Assembly: GCA_016490735.1 (NCBI GenBank)
Contig: JAEMWC010001399.1
Location: 102,501 to 166,500, forward strand
DNA: 64,000 nucleotides
Direction of reading: 5' to 3'
Origin: Pachyseris speciosa
Lineage: Eukaryota > Cnidaria > Anthozoa > Scleractinia > Pachyseridae
Shown here: piece after piece, positions 18,721 to 27,114 of the stretch
How positions within the stretch are numbered: position 1 is the stretch's first letter
How the letters are laid out: each line of letters opens with the position of its first letter
Program-made: the position numbers and the translations under genes
Notes under the pieces: model-generated
Seen by the model: only the letters and a program-made list of their open reading frames with translations
Told to the model about the DNA's origin: nothing
Database searches by the model: none

Positions 18721-19654
18721 CATCCCGGAATCTCATTTTTTTTCTCCCAATCTCGCCAAGTTCCCCGAACAGGCGGCGGGCGAAACCATGGAGGATAATT
18801 CGCATTCCATCTCCCCGCTGAGAAGGAGGGGGCTGTGGAAGTCGTCCTGGCAACGAGCGTCTTGAGCGGGAGGGCCCCACTTGCATTCCTTTTCCCAACA
18901 TGCTTTTCACGAGGGACAAGGCAAGGGGAACCCCGATGGAGGCCAACATTCCAAGAAACCCACAATACTGCGCGGCTCCTCCACCACGAACCATTCCCTT
19001 CCCAACCATATACCTTTCCATCCCCTTTCATTGGTCTGGCGACAACATTTGTGTGAGTCGGTAAAGCTCCGCTTCCCTTGGCCCGTAGCCCTTCCCGAAA
19101 ATCTTCTTCAAAGCTTTGTCCGCGGCGAAACTCAGCCCCGCAGTCGCCAAAGCTTTGGCGGCGGTTTTGCCGCCGGCACAAGCAACGGCCGCGCCAAACT
19201 GAACACCGTCGAAAAAAGATTCCCAGCACTCTGCGCCATCACCATCACTCTTCGCCACCACGAACCATTCCCTTCCCAACCAAGTACCTTTCCATCCCCT
19301 TCATTGGTCTGGCGACAACATTTGTGTGAGTCGGTAAAGCTCCGCTTCCCTTGGCCCGTAGCCCTTCCCGAAAATCTTCTTCAAAGCTTTGTCCGCGGCG
19401 AAACTCAGCCCGCAGTCGCCAAAGCTTTGGCGGCGGTTTTGGCCACCGGCACAAGCAACGGCCGCGCCAAACTGAACACCGTCGAAAAAAGATTCCCAGC
19501 ACTCTGCGCCATCTTTTCGATCTGTGTCTGGGAAATCTTGAGATCTGCGCCGCTTTTCTCGCTGGCTGCTTTCCGCATGCATTTGATTTGGGTGTCCGTG
19601 AAAAAGGAGGGAGTCACCGTGCCCGATTTGTTCGGGTTTGACGCGCAGAGTCAC
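18721..19654 (-). pseudogene. Core/pX-like minor virion protein (element 2), with internal tandem duplication
   Basis: The N-terminal part 'TDTQIKCMRKAASEKSGADL' with 'KISQTQIEK' is a basic motif close to the start of adenovirus-like core proteins. Next come Ala-rich 'VAKTAAKALATAG' and 'ADKALKKIFGKGYG', then the C-terminal 'GFLGMLASIGVPLALSLVKS' hydrophobic helix with 'GKGMQVGP', and a Pro-rich tail ('WFRPPPVRGTW'). The middle is present twice through a 274-bp tandem duplication. At least three frameshifts. Homologous to the 3404-3784 gene. Confidence 0.7.
18981..19512. repeat. 274-bp direct tandem duplication in the core-like gene
   Basis: Copy 1 runs 18981-19254 and copy 2 19255-19512. 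Both start 'CCACCACGAACCATTCCC' and include 'GCTCCGCTTCCCTTGGCCCG' and the AAAGCTTTGGCGGCGG stretch. Identity by eye is very high, so the duplication is younger than most other damage. Confidence 0.9.
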
Positions 19655-19768
19655 AGCCGTTCGTGTAGCAACAGCCTTTTCAGGCTGTGTTTTTGCCCAT
19701 CGGAGTGCGCGATTCGAAACGTAGAGTACGTCGTGGCCATCTCATACTAAGGAAAAGAATTTTCTGTC

Positions 19769-21079
19769 TCAACCCACAACCAACTCGTTTCCAATCTCCT
19801 TGATCACGACTTCTTCTTCGTTCAAGATGGCGGCGAAGATAATGTAATCTTGAGCATTGGCAGCTTCGTTCAGCCGATAATGCAGAATCAGTTTCTTCGA
19901 ATCGCCCGTCATGCTTTCTTTGGTCGCGCGGAGGTCGAAGTAAACAACAGGGTAAGGAGACGAATAGTTGTCCACGCTGATTTGGAGTTGGGGTCGTTCT
20001 TCCTGTAGTGAAACTCAATCAAATCACGGCGGATGCGGGCCTGGTCTTCTCCGTCATAGTCGAGCTCGGGATAGTAAACTGAACCATACATCAGTCGACA
20101 AGTGCTCAGTTTCGCGGAATCGTCTCCGTCGAGGTTGAACGTGTCCAAGCTTTACGGGTTGAAAGACAGAGAGTTCTCTTTCCGCGACTGTTGGAAGAAG
20201 AGAAAGACATGCCTTGCGTTTTTGACGCCGGGGGAAATTTGCCACTGCCCAACTTCGTCTCGTCGGGCGGCGCTGGAGACCAGGGTTTCTTGCAAGAAGG
20301 TCCATTTCGTCGGTTTCAGGAATTGTTCGTTCATCAGTCTTTGCCCTTCTGGTGTCTTTGCCCTTCTGGCGTCAATTCCAACTTTTTGACCACAATTCTC
20401 CACCCGGTGTTGTCATTCTGGAAAGTCATCTCGGCGTCGTCCTGCAACACGATTTCAACCTCAAGCTGCATCGGGGGGAGAAGTCTGTTACACAGCTCCT
20501 CGAAGAACGAGAAATGTTTGAGAGGGATCACGGTTTTCACCGTTTCGGCCCCCCTCGAAAGTTTGTGTCGCGCTTCGATGCCTTTGTTGGTGGCGGGCGT
20601 GGCAGGATTCGTCACAGTCGTGTTGTCGGTTTCGAGATACCAAAACTCATCCTTTGCCACGCTCCTTGAATAGTCGTCGGAATATTCAACAGCGTTTTGA
20701 CAAATATAACCTTGTGGACACCGTTCGCTTCGTAAAGTTTCTTTCCCGCGGTCCTCGTCGTCAGAGTCTTGATCAGTGAGAAAGAACCGTTGACTGGGGC
20801 GGTCTTTGCGTTGTCCGCAAGATTAGCCCCATCGGCAAGAGCTTCGAAGCGGTACTCGACGTTGAAGTAAGCGTTGTACCAGTCGTGCACAACATCCCGG
20901 AACTTCAGCCCTTTTTTCGGCTGGTGTTGAGCATTTCCCGGGAGCACGAGCGGCATTTCGAGATTGATGCGCTCGTAGTCCACCTTCTCGAGATTTTTTG
21001 GAGATGTGAACCAAGCCATGGCGTATGCAACCCAAAAACATTTCAAAGACGGTTGGCCAAAATTTGGGTAAGCTTCCAC
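19769..21079 (-). pseudogene. Major capsid protein, double jelly-roll type (element 2)
   Basis: Near complete but in at least four frame segments (21079-20612, 20660-20334, 20403-20152, 20148-19909, 19975-19769). Landmarks in order: 'FGQPSLKCFWVAY', 'DWYNAYFNVEYRFEALADGA', 'NGSFSLIKTL', 'TVIPLKHFSFFE', 'LLPPMQLEVEIVLQDDAEM', 'TFNLDGDDSAKL', 'YYPELDY', 'PVVYFDLR' and 'LHYRLNEAANAQDY'. This is the Polinton capsid family, predicted in the literature to form icosahedral virions. A total of roughly 430 codons is the expected size. It follows the small gene at 21147-21338 and penton on the same strand. Confidence 0.85.
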
Positions 21080-21146
21080 ATTGCATCTCCCCCTTTGGTC
21101 GCGCCGTTCGCTTCCCCATCAGTTGTCGGATTTTTTTTACTCCACT

Positions 21147-21338
21147 TTATTCTGTGTTCGGAGGCCTTACCTCCTTGGGGGGTTTCACCAGCGGGGGTTC
21201 GGCGTGTTTCGCCGGCTTCGCGACCTTCGGACAAGCGTCCATAAGCTCGTCGCGAATCACGCCCGTCCCTTTGTGCATGTAGCGATACCACCCAGCCCGC
21301 GGGTCGAAGATTTTCATCCACTCACTCGGGTTGTTCAT
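21147..21338 (-). CDS. Small late protein between penton and capsid (element 2)
   Basis: 63 residues, start ATG at 21338, starting 'MNNPSEWMKIFDPRAGWYRY' and ending in a Lys/Pro-rich tail ('KPPKEVRPPNTE'). It is an intact frame in the gap between penton and capsid. Such short aromatic-then-basic proteins occur at this position in related elements. Function unknown; a minor virion cement or DNA-contact role is a guess. Confidence 0.5.
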   Translation of the reverse strand: MNNPSEWMKIFDPRAGWYRYMHKGTGVIRDELMDACPKVAKPAKHAEPPLVKPPKEVRPPNTE

Positions 21339-21382
21339 CGAGACACAATATACGGGGCACACTATACAATAGAAAAGATATT

Positions 21383-22149
21383 TCAAACCGCGGCGGAGAC
21401 CTCTCGAATCACAAGAGCCAAAGCCAGGTGTGACCCGTTGAGGTCCAAAATGTTGTTTCTCCCATCTGTGACGCGTATTCGGATCGAGTCGATCCGGCTT
21501 CCGCCGACGGGGTGGAATTTGAGGCGCCGGGGTTCCTTTGTGAAGGGATAACTGACTGGCCGGCCCACAGTGGAAAGTCGTTCGCCACATCGTTCACCTT
21601 CCTCGTGATCAAGTCGCAGTGAAGAAAAACCCAGTCAACGCCCCTTGTGATGTCAGGGATTCTTTCGCCGACAAAACTTGTCTCGTCTTTCAAGACCTTT
21701 TTGTCGAAGCCCAGCAGTTCGGCGAACTTCCCGACGGAGAGGTCGGGCTCGTAGTCTTTGGCGACCCCGATCACGACCCGATAGATCGACAAATCAAAGT
21801 ACAGATTGAAAATATGTTTCTTGTCCGTGGCAGAAGGGTCGACCACCCCCGTGTGCGCCTGCAAATACGAGGCGAGGTTGGTGTACCCGTACATCCCATC
21901 GGGGAACGTAAAAGGTTTCCAAGCTTCGCCCTTCTTCCTCCATTTTAGTTGGTTGTTGTTGTACTGCGCCGCCACACTGTGCCAAGAATAGGTCATTGTG
22001 ATCAGCTTGTCGAGAGCGGCTTCGTAGTTCCGCGTTGGGTCGAGCTCGATCGGAGGGTGGAAATGCATCCGAAAATCGTCGGTCTTTTGTTTGTGGCGCC
22101 CCGGCTCCAGCAGCGCCAGCCGGGAGTCAATCATCAGGTGGTAAGTCAT
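21383..22149 (-). pseudogene. Penton-like minor capsid protein, single jelly-roll (element 2)
   Basis: Starts 'MTYHLMIDSRLALLEPGRHK' and continues with 'NYEAALDKLITMTYSWHS', 'YGYTNLASYLQAHTG', 'SIYRVVIGV', 'ELLGFDKKVL', 'IPDITRGVDWVFLHCDLI'. A frameshift near 21565 moves the true C-terminus ('HPVGGSRIDSIRIRVTDG', 'LDLNGSHLALALVIRE') to another frame ending at 21383. About 255 codons, the usual penton size in Polintons, where it fills the capsid vertices. It overlaps the stop of the upstream hypothetical gene by four bases (22146-22149). Confidence 0.8.
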
Positions 22150-23077
22150 CCTATATAACTCCGATGAATTTTCCTAACCTGCTCTTTTGTGAGAAATCTG
22201 CAACTGGCAAGTTCGGAAAGCAGCTGCTCGATGTCTTTCCACAGCTTGAAAGAGTGTTTCCTGCTTTCAACTAGCCAAGCTTCACATACAAGGCGTTTAT
22301 CATTTCTTCGAAGTCGTTCCCCACCCCGCTCCCTTCCATCCATTCCTCTTTCAGGATGTCATTCGCCTCCTCGTCGTCTTCTTCGATTGCGGGCCTGCGA
22401 GCCAAAATTGCCTCTTCCAAAGGTGTTGTCGTTCTTTGTTTCGGCGAGGGGCGGCTTGTCTTCAATTTCTGTTTCCCCCGCCGGAGCTGGCTCACCGACA
22501 GTGGTGACTTTCGCACGGGTCTTGGGGGCGGCGGCATTCGTGCAGCATGGATTTCATATCTGCGCTGTTTGATGTCCGCCAAAGACCACCCTTTGTATCT
22601 TCCAGTTTTCACCCCCTCTTGCCCGCTTTGCTCCATCTTCGTGGCCAACCCACTGAGCGTCCGCAAATAGTTCGATTCGTTGTATGTTTCGAGAAACTCT
22701 GTTGGCGCTGGTTACTCCCAAGTCCGGCGCGGAACCTCTTCCTCCACAGTCGGAGGAGGTGGTGGAGGCAATTCAAATTCTTCATCGCTGACCACACGCG
22801 AAAGTGGAGGCGAAGGCGCTTCCGGCTGAAACCCTTGCTGCCAGTCGAAGGGGTTAATTCGATCGAACTCCTCCATTGCGTAGTCTGGCCCCGCCTCGAC
22901 TTGTGGGGGCGGTGGTTTTTTCCAACCATTTTGTGATCGGTTTGAAAACCCGCTCCGCTTCGATTTCCCCCATCGCCTTTGCAAGTTTGTCTCGTTTGAA
23001 AGCTTCCCGGAACTCGTCTTCTTGTGTCTCCAGCTCGGCTCGGCCGCGACCCGCTCTCGCCTCTTCTTCAAAGACAT
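22146..23077 (-). pseudogene. Conserved Polinton late hypothetical protein (element 2)
   Basis: Start 'MSLKKRRERVAAEPSWRHKK' at 23077; Pro-rich centre ('GWKKPPPPQVEAGPDYAMEE'); TAA at 22712-22714; the same frame continues through 'GLATKMEQSG' and 'KGWSLADIKQRRYEI'. An acidic end 'PAIEEDDEEANDILKE' leads to 'FEEMINALYVKLG', and a shifted-frame tail ends at 22146. Same position and general plan (basic start, acidic C-terminus) as the element 1 gene at 7790-8373. Likely a virion or scaffold-type protein, unproven. Confidence 0.55.
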
Positions 23078-23103
23078 GTTTTCTCGCGGAGTGTATATGG
23101 AGA
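23078..23103. promoter_or_regulatory. 26-bp divergent gap between late gene and ATPase
   Basis: The start codons at 23077 (minus) and 23104 (plus) are only 26 bases apart. The gap contains 'GTGTATATGG', TATA-like on both strands. If transcription starts here, the leaders must be extremely short, or promoters lie within the opposite gene. Confidence 0.4.
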
Positions 23104-23705
23104 ATGAAAATTCCGAACTATGACCCAGGTGTCGCGAAAACAAACTGGCAACAAGGAGACCCGTCCATGCCCGAGGATATTTTCCGGACGCTGATCTGCG
23201 GCCCCAGCCATTCCAGCAAGACAAACATCCTGCTGCACATGTTGTACCAGCTGTTGGAGTTCGATAAGGTTTTCCTTTTCTCGAAGAACCTTCACCAAAA
23301 CAAGTACCAGGCGCTTCTGGATGATTTCGCCGAAAGAATCGACCCCGCGGTTGGTTACGAAGTGATCGAAGCGCATGGAGACGACATCGTTCCCCTCGAG
23401 GAGCTGCCGCCCGACAGTCAGAAAATTGTCGTGTTCGACGACTTGGTTTGTTAAAAGAACCAAAACGACATAATAAACTATTTCATCAACGGGCGGCACG
23501 GCAACTGCGCCGTGATCTATCTCGCCCAGTCCTTTTTCAAAACTCCCCAAAACATCCACGACAACTGCAGCCATTTCTGAATTTTCAATTTCCTCCCTAG
23601 AGAGAACAGACGGATCGCCGCCGATCTGGGGGTAGTTTCTGTCCTACTGGACCGTGCGACAAACCGAAGAAAGAGATGAAGAAAAACTTTGACGAAATTA
23701 TATAG
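23104..23705 (+). pseudogene. Genome-packaging ATPase, FtsK/HerA-like (element 2)
   Basis: Starts 'MKIPNYDPG'. The P-loop region reads 'ICGPSHSSKTN' (23194-23226), where the family has GSGKT, so the glycine before the Lys is Ser. Then 'LLEFDKVFLFSKNLHQNKYQ', Walker B 'KIVVFDD', TAA at 23452, an intact downstream block 'YFINGRHGNCAVIYLAQSFF', a TGA at about 23578, and the family's end 'KKNFDEII' in a shifted frame. It is inactive on several counts. It runs divergently from the late hypothetical gene and precedes the fibre, as in element 1. Confidence 0.85.
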
Positions 23706-23710
23706 AAAAA

Positions 23711-25508
23711 ATGGGGTGGATGAACGAACTTCCGGGAAGCCTTTTCAGAAGAGCGGGGGAGAGACGCCCCGGCCCTCCCGGTCCGCGAGGCCAACATGGA
23801 GAGAAAGGGGATCCCGGCCCTGCAGGACCGACTGGCCCCCAAAGTCCAACCGGTCCACATGATCGGCAAGGGCCACATGGGCAGGAAGGACCTGCTGGTC
23901 CTGCCGGCCCTCGCGGCCCGGCTGGTGCACAAGGACCGAAGGGAGACCGCGGGGACACCCGGACCGAAAGGAGACAAAGGCGACCGCGGACAAATTAGTG
24001 TGAAAGGTGACAAAGGGGATTCTGGCCCCTGCGGGGCAGCCGGCCAGCGAAGGCTGCAAGGTCTCCGAGGTCCCAAGGCGCACAAGGGCCGGCGGGCTCG
24101 GGCGATATGAAAAAGGACAGCAGCACCGCGATGACGGCCGATCTCGACATGGGCGACAACCTCATTCATAATTTAGGCTACCCGAAAGACATTCTGGACG
24201 CGGTGAATATGAGTCATCTGGATTCAGAAATCGCGCAATGTCTCAAAATCGATGGGACTAACCCCTCATGGGAAGATCGGGACTGTGGTGGTTACCGGCT
24301 TCGCAACCTAAAAGATGTCGACTCCGGCTCCCTTCCGGGAGACGCCGTCAACAAGAAATATGTGGACAATAATTTGCAGGTTAATTTGCTGGTTATGTCA
24401 AAACAGTGCTGCACTTCGAAAAGCGACCAGCCGGATAGAGAGAATATCTTTACCTCGACCTGCACGGAAAAACCGCAAACCCCGATCCCCTTGGCCATAT
24501 GGCTGTTTATGGTTTGAATGGAACGGTGTCAAAAGTGCCTTCCACCGTTTTTTACCAAGTTTTTGTTGCAAAAGACGGGCGAATAGTCATGCAAACTGAC
24601 TTGGATTTACTTGGCCACCGAGTGTTAAACAACAATAAAGCGGTGTTTTCTACCGAAAACCGCGGACTTTTCATGCAAACTGATTTAAATATCAACGGGT
24701 ACAAACTGATGGGAAAATATAGCGGCGGCGTCACGGTTGATAACCGAGGAAGGTTCAAAGTCGAAAATGGTATAGATATGAACGATTATGGGCTTGTTGG
24801 AATTATACGCACCCAACCGGATGGAAACCTTGGATTGGAAAAAAATTTAAATTTGATTGGGAAAAGGGTGTTGGAAGGAAGTGATTCATTGTTTGAAGGC
24901 TCGAACCAACAAATGGTGTTGCACACCGACTTGAACGCCAACAGGTACAGAGTGGTGGGGAGGAATGGGGGCGGTTTCGAAGTAGATGACGAGGGGCGAG
25001 TAAAAATGCACGACGATTTGGATTTGAATGGGCATGGAATTCACGAGGTTCTTCGTTTTCAGGGGGATGACATCATCTTGCTGAAAAGTTTGAATTTGAA
25101 TGGAAAATATTTGTATGGTTTCTACGACCGAATCATTGATGGCTACTTTGACTTCAACAATACAACAAAAGCGACATGTTATTTTGCTCCGAACATATAC
25201 AGATGCTTACTGCGGCTCGGTAAAGTATACACCATAAAACTCATGGTGTTTTATTACATTGATGGAGTGCCTCTGACATATTACACGTTGGAAATTAAAT
25301 CGTTCGCGAGACAAGGCTCCTCCCATTCTCTGACTTATCACACCGTCTTGAAAAAAGTATCAGGCACCCCCTTGCTGAACACAATCTGTTTGTGCCTGTT
25401 AGCACAAATGATCCGCGCGTCAATTATTCCTCTGAAATGACGCTTTCAACGGTGCAAAATGTTAAAAATAATGCGAAGGGAAGGATTACCTTTTATATGG
25501 ACTACTAA
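23711..25508 (+). pseudogene. Collagen-like fibre protein (element 2)
   Basis: Start '[20 protein letters not shown]' followed by a collagen-like Gly-X-Y region (about 23765-24105, with '[20 protein letters not shown]' and '[20 protein letters not shown]') running through two frames. Then come shaft repeats ('ADLDMGDNLIHNLGYPKD', 'DLDLLGHRVLNNNK', 'DLNINGYKLMGKY', 'DLDLNGHGIHEV') and a distal domain with 'YYTLEIKSFARQGSSHSLTY'. The final frame ends 'NNAKGRITFYMDY' at 25508. Collagen plus fibre shaft suggests a trimeric spike on the virion. At least three frameshifts. Confidence 0.8.
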
Positions 25509-25541
25509 TTCGAATGAAAAAAAAATTCTTTCATTATAACC

Positions 25542-25721
25542 ATGAACTCCGCCCACATCGACGGCTTCCTTTGCACATACATCTGGTGCGACTGGTGCAA
25601 CAAATGTCGCCTGGTTTGCCCCTGCAAAAACCCCAAAACAAAATGGCGCGAGAGGGAGAAACTGCGCGCGGCCATGCTCGCAGCAAAACCAAAAGGCTCT
25701 TCTTATGACACTGTCTTCTGA
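25542..25721 (+). CDS. Small Cys-rich protein (element 2)
   Basis: 59 residues, intact, start ATG at 25542. The cysteines form a cluster 'CTYIWCDWCNKCRLVCPCKN' with CxxC pairs, a likely zinc-binding knuckle, followed by a basic tail 'KTKWREREKLRAAMLAAKPK'. It lies between fibre and membrane-protein genes. Most of it lies in the 251-bp inverted repeat, so a second, headless copy is on the minus strand at 26173-26315. Function unknown. Confidence 0.5.
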   Translation: MNSAHIDGFLCTYIWCDWCNKCRLVCPCKNPKTKWREREKLRAAMLAAKPKGSSYDTVF

Positions 25722-26315
25722 AAATTTTTCCAAAAATATACAATGCCGGTTCTGGAAAGAAAACCACGGCCTCTCCCTGTTAACATCTTTGACTTCAACC
25801 ACATCGACTCGTCCCTTCCGAAGGACACCGTCGATATGTTGAAGCGACTTTATGCATTTTACCACAAGAAACATTGGGGCTACGATAAGCTTTTCCGAAT
25901 GTTTCAGCGCAGAAAATTGCTTTGCAATGTGGTTGCCGGAAAAGCTGTTTTGACTGGAGCTGTCGCCGGAGGGGTTACTCTCAATCCTGCTGTCATTGCC
26001 AGTCTGACCGCGTTTGGTGCTGTCGTGAAAATTGTCGCGACGGCGAAGAAATACGACAGAAAGAGGTGTCATTCGGAAGGGACGAGTCGATGTGGTTGAA
26101 GTCAAAGATGTTAACAGGGAGAGGCCGTGGTTTTCTTTCCAGAACCGGCATTGTATATTTTTGGAAAAATTTTCAGAAGACAGTGTCATAAGAAGAGCCT
26201 TTTGGTTTTGCTGCGAGCATGGCCGCGCGCAGTTTCTCCCTCTCGCGCCATTTTGTTTTGGGGTTTTTGCAGGGGCAAACCAGGCGACATTTGTTGCACC
26301 AGTCGCACCAGATGT
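25579..26315. repeat. 251-bp inverted repeat with 235-bp spacer
   Basis: Arm 25579-25829 and arm 26065-26315 are reverse complements with very few mismatches by eye. The first arm carries the Cys-rich ORF and the start of the membrane protein. The second arm replaces the expected end of the membrane protein and the N-terminus of the integrase. This is an inverted duplication that destroyed two genes. Confidence 0.9.
25743..26065 (+). pseudogene. Small Polinton membrane protein (element 2), 3' truncated
   Basis: Begins 'MPVLERKPRPLPVNIFDFNH' (25743), then 'LKRLYAFYHKKHWGYDKLFR' and a hydrophobic 'AGKAVLTGAVAGGVTLNPAV' segment to 'ATAKKYDRK' at about 26063. There it is cut by the second arm of the inverted repeat. 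Element 1 carries the same protein at 12181-12906 with a longer charged C-terminus, so roughly half is missing. Probably inserts in membranes; role unknown. Confidence 0.6.
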
Positions 26316-27114
26316 GCACACACCCAACGCGGTGCACCAAGCAGACCTGCTTTTTACGCCGCACGATAAAGTTGGGTGCAAGGTTTTCATATATGCAGTG
26401 AATGTCGCCGACGTGGCCAGCCGATACAAAGAGGCCGAACCCTTGACCTCGAAAAATTCTGAGGAAATTGCCCAGGCCTTTCAAAAAATTTACGGGCGTG
26501 GGCCGCTGAAATGGCCAAAGATGCTGTAGGTTGACCCCGGGCGTGAGTTCATGGGCGCTGTTTCCAGAGAGATGGAAAAGCACAAAACTTTTATCCGGCG
26601 GGGGCACCCTGAAATTCACCGCGACCAGGCCATTGTCGAACGTTTCAACCGCACCCTGGCTGAGCGTCTATTCGGCCACCAGTACGACGTGGAAATGCTT
26701 CTGCAAGAAGGCCAGCGATCCACAGCTTGGGTGAAACGGCTGCCAGAGGTTATTGCAGCTTTAAACAATGGGGAAACAAGCCTCACTGGGAAGAAGCCAG
26801 CAGAAGCGATAAAAGAAAAGGTTGTTTTTGCCAGGCCCTCGACAACATATCGAAGACCTGTGGGGACGCGCGAAAAACAGCTCCCCTCTCTTGTCAATGT
26901 CCGCTATCTTTACCAACCTGGTGAGTTGGAGGGCGGCACAAAAAGAGCCACAGACCCCGTCTGGTCTTTGAAAGTTTTTACTATAAAAAAGGCGATCATG
27001 AAACCCGACACGCCGGATTTGTACTATTTGCATGACGGTCCCAAAGGCAGCTTTGTTCGTTAAGAGTTATTGGTTATTCCTCCAAATACAGAGTTACCTC
27101 CCGAAAATCTCATC
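26316..27114 (+). pseudogene. Polinton integrase, retroviral-type rve core (element 2)
   Basis: The DDE core is visible: first Asp in 'HQADLLF', second Asp in 'VDPGREFMGA', Glu in 'QAIVERFNRTLAERLFG'. It is followed by 'STAWVKRLPEVIAALNN' and 'TGKKPAEAIKEK' and an SH3/chromo-like C-terminal part ('VRYLYQPGELEGG', 'LYYLHDGPKGSFVR'). The N-terminal HHCC region is lost at the inverted-repeat edge. TAG at 26527-26529 interrupts just before the second Asp, and TAA at 27061-27063 precedes a short conserved tail to 27114. It converges on, and overlaps, the polymerase 3' end. Confidence 0.85.

Noticed and set aside
19769..21079. Programmed frameshifting in the capsid gene
   Set aside because: There are four or more breaks without slippery-site patterns, and neighbouring genes are equally broken. 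Decay is the simpler explanation.
23745..24169. Long minus-strand frames opposite the fibre gene
   Set aside because: They are Pro/Gly/Ser-rich mirror frames of the collagen-like Gly-X-Y region.
26316..27114. Retrovirus or LTR retrotransposon integrase
   Set aside because: No reverse transcriptase, protease or LTR is adjacent. It lies next to DNA polymerase B within the Polinton-like inverted repeats.
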